Below, one piece after another: positions 16,003-27,608 of a stretch of 38,994 nt of DNA. The translations under genes and the position numbers were made by a program. The DNA is taken from assembly GCA_014190615.1 (NCBI GenBank), contig BJGS01000001.1, positions 1 to 38,994 on the forward strand, in the 5' to 3' direction. Below the pieces are notes generated by a model. The model saw only the letters and a list, made by a program, of their open reading frames with translations. It was not told where the DNA came from and ran no database searches. Within the stretch, counting starts at the first letter, position 1, and each line of letters starts with the position of its first letter. Source of the stretch: Methylophilaceae bacterium. Its GTDB lineage: Bacteria > Pseudomonadota > Gammaproteobacteria > Burkholderiales > Methylophilaceae.

Positions 16003-17454
16003 TTAATGAAAACTCAAAGCTACAGCTTGGGTTGTAGCTTCCATAAATGTGTGAGGAACTAAACCAATTACTAAAAGTGCTAACGCATTAGTTGAAAGTA
16101 TCCATTGCATATCAATTGGGACCTCAATATTGTTTTTTAATTTTGGCTCATCAAAATACATAAGCTTTACGATTCTCATGTAATAGAACATACCCACTAA
16201 AGCCATCAATACTGCATATACGACAAAGCCAGCAAAACCTGCATCAAGTGCAGCTTGCAACACCATAAACTTAGCATAAAATCCAATCGTGGGTGGAATA
16301 CCCGCCATACTTAACATCGTAATTAACATAAGAAAAGCATACCAAGGATTTCTCTTATTTAATCCTTTAAAATCTTCAAGTGTTTGGCAGTCAAAATTCT
16401 TGCTAGACATCATCATAAGAACTGCAAATGAAACTAGCGTCATAAACATATAACTGACCACATAAAATAAACTTGATGCATAACCATTAAGCGAACCACT
16501 CATCAAGCCAAAAAGAATAAAACCAATATGTGAAATAGTAGAGTAGGCATACATACGTTTAATATTTGTTTGTGCAATCGCAGTTATATTTCCAATACCA
16601 ATAGAAAGAATGGCCATGATGAGCATCATTTGCTTCCAATCTACCATCATCGACTGAAGTCCATCACCTAATAAGCGAAGAGTAATCGCAAAAGCTGCAA
16701 GTTTTGGTACTGAACTAATGAGCATTGCAATCGATGAAGGTGAGCCCTCGTATACATCAGGAACCCACATTTGAAATGGTACTGCGCCTAATTTAAATGC
16801 TAGCCCTGCCACCACAAATACAAGACCTAATACAAGAATGGCATGATCCATAGGATGATTTAATAGGGACGCTGCAATCACACTTAAATCTAAACTTGAA
16901 GTCGCACCATAGATCATGGACATGCCATAAAGAAGCAGGCCTGATGCAAGTGCGCCTAATACGAAATATTTAATGGCAGACTCTGTTGCTTTTTGATTGT
17001 CACGATCAAGGGCTGTAAGAGAATATAAACATAACGATAGAAGCTCTAAGCCCATATACACTAAAAGCATATTGTGACTTGAGATCATAATCATCATGCC
17101 AAGCAATGCAAAAAGCACAAGGGAAAAATATTCTCCCCGATATAAGTCACGATCTTTCATATAAGATCGGCTATAGAAAAAAATCAGTGACGTTCCCATA
17201 TAACTCATCATTTTTAAAAGATCCGCTAACCCATCACGGACAAACATGTTTGAAAAAGCAAATTGTGTTTCATGATTAAAATGCTGGCTTGTTAAATAAG
17301 CGCCACCTAATAAAGTCAATTGAGACAATGCAAAAATAATCCAACGAGAAGATGGCTTAATAAATAAATCTGTCATAAGCACAATCATAGCCATAGAAAG
17401 AACAAAGACTTCTGGGAGGATCAATGAAATATCAGATTGAATAAATTGATTCAT
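16003..17454 (-). CDS. nuoN: NADH-quinone oxidoreductase subunit N
   Basis: A 483-residue antiporter-like proton-pumping subunit of complex I in the inner membrane, with about 14 helices. The conserved ion-channel region includes LGLVFVVAGLAFKLGAVPFQMWVPDVYEGSP, with the key Lys in the broken-helix segment and Glu in LVYMGLELLSL. Length is normal. It abuts nuoM upstream and the DUF2818 gene downstream without gaps. Confidence 0.97.
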   Translation of the reverse strand: MNQFIQSDISLILPEVFVLSMAMIVLMTDLFIKPSSRWIIFALSQLTLLGGAYLTSQHFNHETQFAFSNMFVRDGLADLLKMMSYMGTSLIFFYSRSYMKDRDLYRGEYFSLVLFALLGMMIMISSHNMLLVYMGLELLSLCLYSLTALDRDNQKATESAIKYFVLGALASGLLLYGMSMIYGATSSLDLSVIAASLLNHPMDHAILVLGLVFVVAGLAFKLGAVPFQMWVPDVYEGSPSSIAMLISSVPKLAAFAITLRLLGDGLQSMMVDWKQMMLIMAILSIGIGNITAIAQTNIKRMYAYSTISHIGFILFGLMSGSLNGYASSLFYVVSYMFMTLVSFAVLMMMSSKNFDCQTLEDFKGLNKRNPWYAFLMLITMLSMAGIPPTIGFYAKFMVLQAALDAGFAGFVVYAVLMALVGMFYYMRIVKLMYFDEPKLKNNIEVPIDMQWILSTNALALLVIGLVPHTFMEATTQAVALSFH

Positions 17455-18957
17455 TTATATATCCATTGGTAATGATGTGACAGGTTTCATAAGATGTATA
17501 TGCTCTAAAAATTGAACCGTCGTCGCATTTGTCATATCCGTAATTATTTTAGGATAAACACCTATTAAAATAATAAGGATCGCTAATACCGAAAGAATAA
17601 AAAATTCACGCCATGAAATATCTTCTAATGATTTAATTTTTTGATTGCGTACCTCACCATAAAAGACTCGCTTGACCATCCATAATGAATACGCTGCACC
17701 AAAAATAAGTGATGTTGCTGCAATGAGCGCGATCCAGAAGTTATTTTGCATAGCGCTCATAATAACCATAAATTCACCAACAAACCCTGAAGTGCCTGGA
17801 AGGCCACAATTTGCCATAGCAAAAAATACTGCAAAGGCAGCAAAAGTAGGCATCGCATGAATTACGCCGCCATAATCTGCGATTTGTCTGGTATGTAATC
17901 TGTCATATAAAACACCAACAGATAAAAACATAGCTGCTGAAATAAATCCATGCGAAATCATTTGAACATAAGCGCCCTCAATACCGATTGCGTTAAACAT
18001 AAAAAGACCTAAAGTTACAAAACCCATATGTGATATTGAAGAATATGCAATGAGCTTTTTCATATCTTTTTGTACAATCGCAATAAGTGCAATATACAAA
18101 ATAGCAATCAGCGACAAAGTCACCATAAAATCTTTTAAATAAAATGCAGCTTCAGGTGCTATCGGCATTGCAAAGCGCATGAAGCTATATGCACCTAATT
18201 TCAACATTACAGCTGCCAAAACCACAGAGCCTCCTGTAGGCGCTTCTACGTGCGCGTCAGGCAACCATGTATGTAGGGGCCACATAGGAATTTTGACTGC
18301 AAACGCCATAAATAAAGCTAAGAAAATAAGGATCTGAGGATACAAGCCAAGTCCGGCATTATAAAAATTAACTATTTCGAACGAATGCGTATGTAAGTAG
18401 AGATAAATAAATGCTACTAACATCAATAAAGAACCTAAGACAGTATATAAAAAGAATTTAATTGTGGCGTAAATCCGATTAGGTCCGCCCCAAATACCTA
18501 TCACCAAGAACATAGGTATAAGCATGGCTTCCCAAAAGATATAGTAGAGCATGGCATCGAGCGCACTAAATACACCTATCATAAGACCCGACATGATTAA
18601 AAAGGCCGCCATGTATTGAGCCACACGATCTTCTATGGACGTCCATGATGCAATAACAACAATCATAGTTGTAAAGCTTGTGAGAAGAATTAGAGGAATC
18701 GCGAAACCATCTACACCTAAATGATAATTAATATGAAATGCGGGAATCCAATGAAAAAATTCCTGAAATTGAAATTGTCCAAAAGAAAAATCGAAAGATG
18801 AGTAAAGCGGTAATGTAATTAAAAAAGAAATGATACTGCTTATGAGTGATAACCATTTAGCTTGCGTATTACTCAACTTTGAACTTAACAAGAGTATTAA
18901 GCCGCCTAAAAATACAGGAGTCCAAATTGAATAACTTAATATGTGCGTTAAATTCAT
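17455..18957 (-). CDS. nuoM: NADH-quinone oxidoreductase subunit M
   Basis: A 500-residue antiporter-like proton pump of complex I with about 14 membrane helices. Recognisable segments are the Glu helix YYIFWEAMLIPMFLVIGIWGG, the Lys region FAVKIPMWPLHTWLPDAHVEAP, and KLIAYSSISHMGFV. It starts one base after the nuoL stop and abuts nuoN. Confidence 0.97.
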   Translation of the reverse strand: MNLTHILSYSIWTPVFLGGLILLLSSKLSNTQAKWLSLISSIISFLITLPLYSSFDFSFGQFQFQEFFHWIPAFHINYHLGVDGFAIPLILLTSFTTMIVVIASWTSIEDRVAQYMAAFLIMSGLMIGVFSALDAMLYYIFWEAMLIPMFLVIGIWGGPNRIYATIKFFLYTVLGSLLMLVAFIYLYLHTHSFEIVNFYNAGLGLYPQILIFLALFMAFAVKIPMWPLHTWLPDAHVEAPTGGSVVLAAVMLKLGAYSFMRFAMPIAPEAAFYLKDFMVTLSLIAILYIALIAIVQKDMKKLIAYSSISHMGFVTLGLFMFNAIGIEGAYVQMISHGFISAAMFLSVGVLYDRLHTRQIADYGGVIHAMPTFAAFAVFFAMANCGLPGTSGFVGEFMVIMSAMQNNFWIALIAATSLIFGAAYSLWMVKRVFYGEVRNQKIKSLEDISWREFFILSVLAILIILIGVYPKIITDMTNATTVQFLEHIHLMKPVTSLPMDI

Positions 18958-18958
18958 C

Positions 18959-20962
18959 TTATATTTTTATAAAGAAAGTTAGAAATAAAAATACGCCGAT
19001 CACCATAGCAAATGCGTAGTGATAAATATAACCTGATTGAATGACACGTATTTTTTCTGAAAGTTTTCCTATGGATCTAGCTGTTCCATTTACAAGCCAT
19101 CCATCAATAATTTTGATATCACCTATTTGCCAGAACTTTTCTCCTAAAAAGCGACTGCCGAGTGCAAAGAATTTTTCATTGAATGTATCAAAGCCATATT
19201 TATTTTCTAATATGCGATAAATGCCTTGTGTGCGACTAAAAACAAATTTAGGTAAATTTAAATTAATTTGATAACAGTAATAAGCTAAAAGAACCCCACT
19301 TGAAGCAAATAAGAAAGGTAGACTTATGATGCTATGTAATGCCATACCAAACGGTCCGTGATAAATTTCATGAAAGTGATGGCTTAAATGTGCCATCGTA
19401 GGATGCACTTCAGGATTTAAGAAAATACTTTTCGTAAAAAAACTACCAAATAACATTGGTTCAATAGTGATGTAACCGATTACAACGGATGGAATAGCAA
19501 GAAGAACTAACGGCAATGTAATACTTAAAGAACTTTCATGCGGATTATCTTTTGGACTCAAGCCATGATGGTGATCATCATGACGAGCTAATTTTTGAAG
19601 GCGCCATTTTTCTTTACCATGAAAAACAAGGAAATAAAGTCTGAATGAATAAAAAGCTGTTACAAATACACCTACCAATACAGAAAAATACGCAAAGCTA
19701 CTGCCAGCAAGATCTGACAGCTTCACAGCTTCAATTAAACTATCTTTGGAATAGAAGCCTGAAAATAATGGTGTACCTATAAGCGCTAAAGAGCCTATTA
19801 AAAAAGTAATCCATGTGATCGGCATGTATTTTCTTAAATTTCCCATGTGCTGAATGTTTTGATCATGATGCATACCTATGATGACTGACCCGGCACCTAA
19901 GAATAGAAGCGCTTTAAAAAATGCATGTGTCATTAAATGAAACATTGCGACAGAGTAAGCGGATGCTCCTAAAGCTACCGTCATGTAACCTAATTGTGAA
20001 AGTGTTGAATAAGCAATCACGCGTTTAATATCATTTTGAATGATGCCTAGTAAGCCCATGAATAAAGCAGTAATAGCTCCAATAATCATGACAAAAGAAA
20101 GCGCTGTGTCAGATAATTCAAATAAAGGTGATGTGCGTGACACCATAAAAATGCCCGCAGTCACCATTGTGGCTGCATGAATTAATGCAGATATAGGTGT
20201 AGGTCCCTCCATAGAGTCTGGAAGCCATACATGAAGAGGAACTTGTGCTGATTTACCCATCGCACCAATAAATAACAAAATACAAATGACTGTAATAACT
20301 GAAACAGGTTGGCCGAATAGCTGAATAGTATGTGCACTGATCACACCTACGTTTTTAAATACCGTCGCATAATCAAGAGAACCCGTCCAATAAAGAATCA
20401 TGGCGATACCTAAAATAAAACCAAAGTCCCCGACTCGATTAACTAAAAAAGCTTTCATATTTGCATAAATTGCAGTTGGTCTTTCAAACCAGAAACCTAT
20501 GAGAAGATAAGAAACAAGGCCTACAGCCTCCCATCCAAAAAAGAGCTGCATAAAGTTATTGCTCATCACTAGCATGAGCATTGAAAAGGTAAATAAAGAT
20601 ATATAGCTAAAGAATCTGCGATAACCTGGATCACCTTTCATATAGCCCATAGTGTAAATATGGACCATCAGCGATACAAAAGTCACAACGACCATCATCA
20701 TGGCAGTTAAATTATCAATTAAAAATCCAACTTCAAATTGATAATGTCCAGTGAGAAGCCATTGATAGATGGTCTGATTTAAAATCAAACCATTTAATGT
20801 TTCATTTAAGGTCATACATGAAAGCAGGAATGAAATAAAAACGGATGAAATAGTCATGCTTGATGCAAAAAACTCTGGAAGTTTTCGACCTAAAATACCT
20901 ACAATAAAAGAAGCAATGAGAGGTAGTAAAGGGACCGCTAGATATGAATAAATAGAATTCAC
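18959..20962 (-). CDS. nuoL: NADH-quinone oxidoreductase subunit L
   Basis: A 667-residue distal proton pump of complex I. It has an antiporter-like core of about 14 helices (FFGWEAVGLVSYLLIGFW, SAQVPLHVWLPDSMEGPTP, RVIAYSTLSQLGYM), then a His-rich cytoplasmic loop (DDHHHG, about residue 470) and the long C-terminal lateral helix that braces NuoM and NuoN. The last segment crosses the membrane again. Length is typical. Confidence 0.97.
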   Translation of the reverse strand: MNSIYSYLAVPLLPLIASFIVGILGRKLPEFFASSMTISSVFISFLLSCMTLNETLNGLILNQTIYQWLLTGHYQFEVGFLIDNLTAMMMVVVTFVSLMVHIYTMGYMKGDPGYRRFFSYISLFTFSMLMLVMSNNFMQLFFGWEAVGLVSYLLIGFWFERPTAIYANMKAFLVNRVGDFGFILGIAMILYWTGSLDYATVFKNVGVISAHTIQLFGQPVSVITVICILLFIGAMGKSAQVPLHVWLPDSMEGPTPISALIHAATMVTAGIFMVSRTSPLFELSDTALSFVMIIGAITALFMGLLGIIQNDIKRVIAYSTLSQLGYMTVALGASAYSVAMFHLMTHAFFKALLFLGAGSVIIGMHHDQNIQHMGNLRKYMPITWITFLIGSLALIGTPLFSGFYSKDSLIEAVKLSDLAGSSFAYFSVLVGVFVTAFYSFRLYFLVFHGKEKWRLQKLARHDDHHHGLSPKDNPHESSLSITLPLVLLAIPSVVIGYITIEPMLFGSFFTKSIFLNPEVHPTMAHLSHHFHEIYHGPFGMALHSIISLPFLFASSGVLLAYYCYQINLNLPKFVFSRTQGIYRILENKYGFDTFNEKFFALGSRFLGEKFWQIGDIKIIDGWLVNGTARSIGKLSEKIRVIQSGYIYHYAFAMVIGVFLFLTFFIKI

Positions 20963-20966
20963 GCTA

Positions 20967-21272
20967 TCATCCGTTAAGACGATTTAAATCGTCAACATTA
21001 ATAGAGCGTGTATTTCTGAAAATCAAAACAATGATCGCTAAACCTATTGCAGATTCCGCAGCTGCTACAGTTAAAATAAAGAATACAAAAATTTGGCCAG
21101 CAATATCATTTAAATAATGAGAAAAAGCTATGAAATTTATATTCACTGCAAGAAGCATTAGCTCAATAGACATCAACAATATAATGATGTTTTTTCGATT
21201 AAGAAAAATACCTACCACACTGATAGTGAATAAAATCGCAGCAAGAATAAGGTAATGAGATAAACCAATCAT
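20967..21272 (-). CDS. nuoK: NADH-quinone oxidoreductase subunit K
   Basis: A 101-residue membrane subunit with three helices, related to MnhC/MrpC. The conserved [10 protein letters not shown] holds the membrane Glu needed for proton translocation, with a second Glu in [10 protein letters not shown]. It overlaps the nuoJ stop by four bases, showing translational coupling, and ends four bases before nuoL. Confidence 0.97.
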   Translation of the reverse strand: MIGLSHYLILAAILFTISVVGIFLNRKNIIILLMSIELMLLAVNINFIAFSHYLNDIAGQIFVFFILTVAAAESAIGLAIIVLIFRNTRSINVDDLNRLNG

Positions 21273-21895
21273 GTTCTTTCCTTTGCTTTTGGTTTGACAT
21301 ACTTTTCCTCAGATTTCATTTGTACTAATCTCACACGATCTTTCCGTTTAACCGCAATTTGATCTGCAGGATTTGTTTTTTTACTATCTTTACGATCGCG
21401 AAGTGTTAATGCGATAGCTGAAACAATCGCAATCAGTAAAACCACAGAGGCTAACTCAAAAGGTAGGACATAATCTGAATACAAGGTATTACCTATTAAT
21501 TCTGTATTAGATGCGTTTGGAAGTGTTTCAGAGAGAGGTGGCAAATTAAATTGTTTAGTTTTAAACACCATTACCATTTCAACCATCATAAGAATACCTA
21601 TAAATCCTGCCATGGGAAGATAATCCCAAAAGCCTTCCCTTAATTTATCAAGATTAATATCCAGCATCATGACCACAAAAAGAAATAAAACCATTACAGC
21701 CCCTACATAAACCAGCACTAGTGCAATAGCCAAAAATTCAGCCTGCAAAAGAAGCCAAATGCCGGCGGCATTAAAAAAAGCTAGCACCAAAGAAAGCGCT
21801 GCAGTCACAGGATTTCTAGATGTGATTACACTTAATCCTGAAGCTATGAGCACTAATGACAATACGAAAAATACAAAATCTTTAAATTCAATCAT
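21269..21895 (-). CDS. nuoJ: NADH-quinone oxidoreductase subunit J
   Basis: A 208-residue membrane subunit with five helices. The third helix carries the conserved [17 protein letters not shown] segment involved in the coupling region between the quinone site and the pumps. The C-terminal 40 residues are basic and polar and should be cytoplasmic. It starts three bases after nuoI and overlaps nuoK. Confidence 0.97.
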   Translation of the reverse strand: MIEFKDFVFFVLSLVLIASGLSVITSRNPVTAALSLVLAFFNAAGIWLLLQAEFLAIALVLVYVGAVMVLFLFVVMMLDINLDKLREGFWDYLPMAGFIGILMMVEMVMVFKTKQFNLPPLSETLPNASNTELIGNTLYSDYVLPFELASVVLLIAIVSAIALTLRDRKDSKKTNPADQIAVKRKDRVRLVQMKSEEKYVKPKAKERT

Positions 21896-21898
21896 AGA

Positions 21899-22390
21899 TT
21901 ATCGATATCTTTCATCTTGTGCGCGATCTTCTGCAATTTGTTTTTCGTACTTATCGCCAACGGCAAGTAGCATTTCTTTTGTATAAATTAAATCACCCCT
22001 TGATTCACCGTGATAATCTAAAATTCTTGTTTCAACAATTGAATCCACAGGGCAAGATTCCTCACAAAAACCACAAAAGATACATTTGGTAAGATCAATG
22101 TCATAACGTGTTGTACGTCTTGTTTTATCTTCACGCTCTTCTGACTCAATCGTAATAGCCATCGCTGGACAAACTGCTTCACATAATTTACATGCAATAC
22201 AGCGCTCTTCTCCATTTGCGTATCGACGAAGCGCGTGAAGCCCTCTAAAACGATTAGATTGTGGAGTTTTTTCTTCTGGATATTGCACAGTAATTTTTCT
22301 TGCAAAGAAGTAGCGCCCAGTGAGAAGCATCCCCTTTAGAAGTTCAATGAGCATCAAGCTTGATAAAAATTGTTTAGTTTTTTTAATCAT
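21899..22390 (-). CDS. nuoI: NADH-quinone oxidoreductase subunit I
   Basis: A 163-residue ferredoxin-like subunit with two 4Fe-4S clusters (N6a and N6b), bound by [12 protein letters not shown] and [12 protein letters not shown] (about residues 61-72 and 100-111). It passes electrons to the terminal N2 cluster in NuoB. An amphipathic N-terminal helix attaches it to the membrane arm. It abuts nuoH. Confidence 0.97.
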   Translation of the reverse strand: MIKKTKQFLSSLMLIELLKGMLLTGRYFFARKITVQYPEEKTPQSNRFRGLHALRRYANGEERCIACKLCEAVCPAMAITIESEEREDKTRRTTRYDIDLTKCIFCGFCEESCPVDSIVETRILDYHGESRGDLIYTKEMLLAVGDKYEKQIAEDRAQDERYR

Positions 22391-23422
22391 TTAATGGAAT
22401 AAATATCCCCATGAGGTTTGCATCATGCCGCCAATAAAAACTATCCAAGCGATCGTAATTGGAATAAAAATTTTCCAGCCTAATCGCATAATTTGATCGT
22501 ATCGATAGCGAGGGAATGTTGCTCTAAACCATATAAAACAAAATAATAAAAACGCAACCTTAATAAGTAGCCATAAAAAACTATCTGGGATAAATGGTAT
22601 CGGTGATAACCAACCACCTAGAAACATTAATGCTGCCAACATAGAAACTAAGATCATATTTGCATATTCTGCTAAGAAAAATACTGCAAAAGCCATGCCC
22701 GAGTACTCCACATGGAATCCAGCTACAATTTCTGACTCCCCTTCTGCCACATCAAATGGAGCGCGATTTGTTTCTGCAACTGCACTAATAAAATAGATAA
22801 TAAATAAAGGAAATAAAGGCCAGACATACCAATGCCAGAATCCGCCTGCTTGACCCATTACAATTTTTCCTAAATTGAGACTGTTAGCGCACATTAAAAC
22901 GCCTACTAATGTAAATCCCATGGCAATTTCATAAGATACAATTTGTGCAGCAGACCGCAAGCTTCCAAGAAAAGCATATTTTGAATTTGAAGCCCAGCCA
23001 GCAATAATTACTCCATATACAGCAATGGATGTCATAGCTAAGATATATAAAAGACTTGCATCAATATCGGCAATTACTAAATTTAAATCAAAAGGAATTA
23101 CAGCCCATGCTGCAAATGCAGGAGCAATTGCTAAAACGGGTGCTAAGAAAAATAAAACTTTATTAGATGCTGTAGGAAGAATGATTTCCTTGAATAAAAG
23201 TTTTAATGCATCGGCAATAGGTTGAAGCAAACCAAAATAACCTACACGATTCGGCCCTATACGCACTTGCATGAAGCCAATTACTTTTCTTTCAAAATAA
23301 GTTAAATAAGCAACTGATATCATTAAGGGGAGAACAACGGCTACAATCTTTAAAAGTATCCAGAATGTCTTCGCTATACTAGGTCCCCATAACCCAAAAA
23401 CAGATGTCATTAAAGCGTCCAT
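22391..23422 (-). CDS. nuoH: NADH-quinone oxidoreductase subunit H
   Basis: A 343-residue membrane subunit with eight helices that forms the quinone chamber. Signatures: [20 protein letters not shown] after the first helix, and the quinone-site loop [27 protein letters not shown] written in part here as [15 protein letters not shown], plus [18 protein letters not shown] near the end. It starts one base after the nuoG stop. Confidence 0.97.
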   Translation of the reverse strand: MDALMTSVFGLWGPSIAKTFWILLKIVAVVLPLMISVAYLTYFERKVIGFMQVRIGPNRVGYFGLLQPIADALKLLFKEIILPTASNKVLFFLAPVLAIAPAFAAWAVIPFDLNLVIADIDASLLYILAMTSIAVYGVIIAGWASNSKYAFLGSLRSAAQIVSYEIAMGFTLVGVLMCANSLNLGKIVMGQAGGFWHWYVWPLFPLFIIYFISAVAETNRAPFDVAEGESEIVAGFHVEYSGMAFAVFFLAEYANMILVSMLAALMFLGGWLSPIPFIPDSFLWLLIKVAFLLFCFIWFRATFPRYRYDQIMRLGWKIFIPITIAWIVFIGGMMQTSWGYLFH

Positions 23423-23423
23423 C

Positions 23424-25814
23424 TTAAGATGGACTCCCTGAAGTCATTTTTTTGACTGTAACATCGCCCCAAATGTCGCCTAAATTTGCTGTTTCATCAA
23501 TGCCACTTGGAATGAAGATAGATCCTTCTGGGATCCCTATATCTTCAATCACAATAAGACTAATTGATTGACTACCTTGAATTACTTTAATTTTGTCGTT
23601 TGTTTTAAGTCTTAATCCCTTCATTTCTATAGGATGAAGTTTTGCAATCGCTTTTGTCTTTTGGATTGCCACTTGTAAAGATGGCGCCCTTCTTACAATC
23701 GAGTCAATTCGATACTGATGAATTTCACCCACACGAGTAAATTGTTTAGGCTTAGATAAGCGAATCTTGTAATCATTTTTAATATTAATTTCATTAGACA
23801 ATTCTTTTGAAATAAACTGACTTTTAATCTTAATGTGCGCATTCTTAACATCTAAGCTAGATTCGTAATCAAATCCATCTAAGCCTAGATGATTAGCTAA
23901 TACTCTTAAAACTTTCCATGCTGGTCTAGACTGCCCCAAAGGCTGAGTAACCGCTGTGAAACTTTGTACTCTACCTTCCATATTAATAATCGTGCCAGAA
24001 GACTCTGTAAATGGAGAAATAGGCAAAAGGACATCAGCATCATTAAGATATTTAGACTGGTAAGAAGTTAACGCAACAGTAAAATTTGAAAAGGTAATAG
24101 CATCTTTCATTAATTGCGCATTTGACGAATCTAGTTGAGGTTCGATATTTAGCAAAAGATAAGCTTTTAATTTTTTCTCGAACATAGTCCGAGCATTTAA
24201 ACCGCCTTTTTCCGGTAAAACATTTGCAGCTTCAAGACCTACACTATTTAAATGTGACGGCAATACTCCAAATGAAGCTTGAGATAATTTTGAAATTTCA
24301 AAAGCAAGTTTATAAATAGTTGAATAATCCGGATGTTCTTCAGCTAACTGTCCTAATAATAAAGATGTATTACTTTTCTTGCCCTCTAAAACATTTTTCA
24401 TTAAATGTTGCGCTATTGCATCACTTGTTTTATCTGATTTAATTTTTTCAAGATCTGCTTTAATAAATTTAATATCTTTCTTTAAAACACCTTTTAACTC
24501 TGTCATTGATTTTAGAATTTTTGCCAGTTCTTGAGGCAGCTTATGAGTTGTTTGAATAACTTTTTCAGTCACAGTCATTAATGGATCACAGTCTATTGGA
24601 TTAACTATAAAAAGCTTTGCGCCGTGATTCACTGCTTTACGAATTCTTGAAGTTAATAAAGGCTGTTCATTTCTTAAATTACTGCCAATAACAAAGAACT
24701 GATCAAAATTCCCTATTGAGGCAATATGGTTTCCTAACCAATGAGCGCCTTGATGTTGCATTGAAAAATCAGATTGACGAATGCGATGATCGATATTAAA
24801 AGATTTTATTGATGTACTTATTTTTTTAGCTAATATGCCTTCTTCGCAAGAGCTTTGAGGTGAAATAAGTATGCCTAACTCTTCTGGGCCTTCATTATTT
24901 AGGAGAAGTTTTAACTTTTCACTCACAATAGTTAAAGCAGTTTCCCAGTCAGATTCTTTCCATTGACCTTTTTCTTTGATCATAGGAACTTGTAATCGAT
25001 CTTCGCTATTTAAACCTTCGTATGAAAAACGGTCCCGATCAGAAATCCAACATTCGTTAATGGATTCGTCTTCACGAGGAAGCATTCTAATAACTTTGTT
25101 TTGTTTAATATGTGCCTCAAGCGGCGAACCTAAACTATCATGGTGCGCTAAAGTTGGCCTTCTAATAAGCTCCCATGTACGAGCTTTATATCTAAATGGT
25201 TTGCTTGTAAGGGCTCCTACAGGACATAAATCAATGATATTTCCGGAAAGCTCTGATTGGATCGAACGATCGACATAGGCTGTTATTTCGGAATGTTCGC
25301 CACGACCAACCATGCCGAGCTCCATCATACCCCCTACTTCCTGCAAAAATCTCACGCATCGAGTGCACTGAATGCATCGCGTCATATCTGTAGAAATTAA
25401 AGGGCCTATATTTTTATTAAATACGACTCGTTTTTCTTCTTTATATCGCGTTTTCCCACTTCCAAATGCAACCGCTGTGTCTTGAAGTTCACATTCACCT
25501 CCTTGATCACAAATTGGGCAATCAAGCGGATGATTGATAAGTAAAAATTCCATCACACTTTGCTGAGCCTCGATGGCCATTTTAGATTGTGTTGAAACTT
25601 TCATACCATCAGCAACTAATGTTGCGCAGGCCGGTTTTGGATTATTAAATTTTTCAACATCAACTAAACACATGCGGCAATTTGCAGCAATCGATAGTTT
25701 TTTGTGATAACAAAAACGGGGAATTGGAATGCCAGCTTTATCGGCAGCAGCAATAATTGTCGTATTTTTTTCTACTTCAATTTTCTTGCCATCTATTTCA
25801 ATTGTTATTTTCAT
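23424..25814 (-). CDS. nuoG: NADH-quinone oxidoreductase subunit G
   Basis: A 796-residue peripheral-arm subunit. The N-terminal 2Fe-2S ferredoxin domain uses Cys35, Cys46, Cys49 and Cys63. It is followed by [14 protein letters not shown] (His-ligated 4Fe-4S, cluster N5) and [10 protein letters not shown] with a later CPVG (cluster N4). The large C-terminal domain is related to molybdopterin oxidoreductases but is not catalytic here. Length fits proteobacterial NuoG. Its ATG overlaps the nuoF stop by four bases. Confidence 0.96.
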   Translation of the reverse strand: MKITIEIDGKKIEVEKNTTIIAAADKAGIPIPRFCYHKKLSIAANCRMCLVDVEKFNNPKPACATLVADGMKVSTQSKMAIEAQQSVMEFLLINHPLDCPICDQGGECELQDTAVAFGSGKTRYKEEKRVVFNKNIGPLISTDMTRCIQCTRCVRFLQEVGGMMELGMVGRGEHSEITAYVDRSIQSELSGNIIDLCPVGALTSKPFRYKARTWELIRRPTLAHHDSLGSPLEAHIKQNKVIRMLPREDESINECWISDRDRFSYEGLNSEDRLQVPMIKEKGQWKESDWETALTIVSEKLKLLLNNEGPEELGILISPQSSCEEGILAKKISTSIKSFNIDHRIRQSDFSMQHQGAHWLGNHIASIGNFDQFFVIGSNLRNEQPLLTSRIRKAVNHGAKLFIVNPIDCDPLMTVTEKVIQTTHKLPQELAKILKSMTELKGVLKKDIKFIKADLEKIKSDKTSDAIAQHLMKNVLEGKKSNTSLLLGQLAEEHPDYSTIYKLAFEISKLSQASFGVLPSHLNSVGLEAANVLPEKGGLNARTMFEKKLKAYLLLNIEPQLDSSNAQLMKDAITFSNFTVALTSYQSKYLNDADVLLPISPFTESSGTIINMEGRVQSFTAVTQPLGQSRPAWKVLRVLANHLGLDGFDYESSLDVKNAHIKIKSQFISKELSNEINIKNDYKIRLSKPKQFTRVGEIHQYRIDSIVRRAPSLQVAIQKTKAIAKLHPIEMKGLRLKTNDKIKVIQGSQSISLIVIEDIGIPEGSIFIPSGIDETANLGDIWGDVTVKKMTSGSPS

Positions 25815-27130
25815 TTAGCCTTAACCATTGAGTGACCATGTTGAATAAAATACTCAAACTCGGGTCTGAAGTGTTTAATGAAACTCAGGACAGGGGTTGC
25901 AGCTGAATCGCCTAAAGCACATATAGTTCTTCCAGAAATCTTTTTACTTACGTCTGTTAAAAGATCTAGATCGTCCATTGTGCCTTTGCCATCTACAATT
26001 CTTTTAATTACACGATAAACCCAACCTGTCCCTTCGCGACATGGCGTGCATTGGCCACAGGATTCTTCATAAAAGAAATAAGAAAGACGTTTGAGCGCAC
26101 TCACCATACAAGTAGAATCATCCATGATAATTACAGAACCAGCACCTAAGCTTGAACCTACTTTTTGAAGTCCATCGTAATCCATAGTTGCATTTTCAAT
26201 TAATGCTGCAGGTAAAACAGCCGTTGAGGGGCCGCCAGGAATGACTGCTTTTAATTTTCTTCGATGCCAAACGCCTCCTGCCATTTTTAATAATTCATTA
26301 AATGGAGTACCCATTTTAATTTCATAATTACCTGGCTTTTCAACATGGCCTGATACAGAAAATAATTTAACGCCACCGGAATTCTCCACGCCTAAATCTT
26401 GAAATGCTTGTCCGCCGTGTTCCAAAATCCAAGGTACAGATGCAAATGTTTCTGTATTATTTACATTAGTGGGCTTTCCATAAATACCATAAGTGGCCGG
26501 GAATGGAGGCTTATAGCGCGGCTGGCCTTTTTTTCCTTCAATGGATTCAATAAGCGCTGTCTCTTCTCCGCAAATATAAGCGCCATAACCATGGAATGCA
26601 TACAAATCAAAACTAAAGTCTGAGCCTAAAATATTTTCACCAAGGAAGCCATATGCTTTTGCTTCGTCGAGAGCTTTTTCAAAAAGTTCATATTCGAACC
26701 AAATCTCGCCATGAATATAGTTATAGCCTATACGTGTTCCCATCACATATGCTGCTATTGCCATGCCCTCAATAAGTTGGTGTGGGTTATATCTCAAGAT
26801 ATCTCGATCCTTAAATGTGCCCGGCTCTCCTTCATCAGAATTACATACAAGATATTTCATGCCTTCGTAATCGCGAGACATAAAAGACCATTTGATCGAG
26901 GTAGGGAAACCTGCACCACCACGACCTCTTAATCCTGAAATTTTTAATTCGGCCAAAATAGCTTCTGGTTTAACGTTCGTTTTGAGAATTTTTTTAAGCT
27001 GTTCGTAACCACCCATTTTCAAATAAGTATCGATTGAACTAGGGTCTTCATGCACCATAGTTCTTAAGCAAACCAAGTCTTGGTTTGGAAAAATTTTAGA
27101 TGGTTTAATAATGTCGATTTGCTTTACCAT
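25811..27130 (-). CDS. nuoF: NADH-quinone oxidoreductase subunit F
   Basis: The 439-residue subunit where NADH is oxidised. [15 protein letters not shown] (about residue 70) and [19 protein letters not shown] (about 190) bind FMN and [19 protein letters not shown] plus a later Cys (TICALGD) hold the N3 4Fe-4S cluster. It is cytoplasmic, at the tip of the hydrophilic arm. It begins directly after nuoE and is coupled to nuoG. Confidence 0.97.
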   Translation of the reverse strand: MVKQIDIIKPSKIFPNQDLVCLRTMVHEDPSSIDTYLKMGGYEQLKKILKTNVKPEAILAELKISGLRGRGGAGFPTSIKWSFMSRDYEGMKYLVCNSDEGEPGTFKDRDILRYNPHQLIEGMAIAAYVMGTRIGYNYIHGEIWFEYELFEKALDEAKAYGFLGENILGSDFSFDLYAFHGYGAYICGEETALIESIEGKKGQPRYKPPFPATYGIYGKPTNVNNTETFASVPWILEHGGQAFQDLGVENSGGVKLFSVSGHVEKPGNYEIKMGTPFNELLKMAGGVWHRRKLKAVIPGGPSTAVLPAALIENATMDYDGLQKVGSSLGAGSVIIMDDSTCMVSALKRLSYFFYEESCGQCTPCREGTGWVYRVIKRIVDGKGTMDDLDLLTDVSKKISGRTICALGDSAATPVLSFIKHFRPEFEYFIQHGHSMVKAK

Positions 27131-27604
27131 TTATTTAAGGCTCGCTATGAGCTTGTCAATTTTTTCAGTGGTTAAATGTTCGTGCATTGTGTGATTATTT
27201 ACTAAACATAAAGGTGCGCCGCTGCATGCGCCCATACACTCACCTTCTTTGAGTGAAAATTTTTTGTCTTTAGTTATCTCACCGAAACTAATGCCTAATT
27301 TTTTTTCTAAATGATGCACAATCTCAAATGAATTTCTCAACATGCATGAAATATTTGTACATACAGTAATCTGGTATTTACCTTTTGATTCCAAATTGAA
27401 CATGTTATAAAACGTCGCAACTTCCATAGCTGCTATTTCTGGCATACCAAGATAATTTGCTACATCTGAAATATGTTCGTGAGTAAGCCACCCATGTCTC
27501 GTCTGAACTATTCGTAATGCTGCAATCACTGCAGATTGCTTTTGATTGTCAGGAAACTTTTTTAATTCTTTATTAATTAATTTAATGTCATCAGCATGTA
27601 TCAT
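27131..27604 (-). CDS. nuoE: NADH-quinone oxidoreductase subunit E
   Basis: A thioredoxin-fold 2Fe-2S subunit (cluster N1a) of the NADH dehydrogenase module. Four Cys ligands lie in CTNISC and ECMGACSGAP, after the segment MEVATFYNMFN. I choose the ATG at 27604 (157 residues, starting MIHADDIKLINKELKKF), four bases after the nuoD stop. The longer frame to 27658 would add 18 residues read out of frame from the nuoD end and is unlikely. The ribosome site is weak, which fits coupling to nuoD. Confidence 0.95.
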   Translation of the reverse strand: MIHADDIKLINKELKKFPDNQKQSAVIAALRIVQTRHGWLTHEHISDVANYLGMPEIAAMEVATFYNMFNLESKGKYQITVCTNISCMLRNSFEIVHHLEKKLGISFGEITKDKKFSLKEGECMGACSGAPLCLVNNHTMHEHLTTEKIDKLIASLK

Positions 27605-27608
27605 TTTT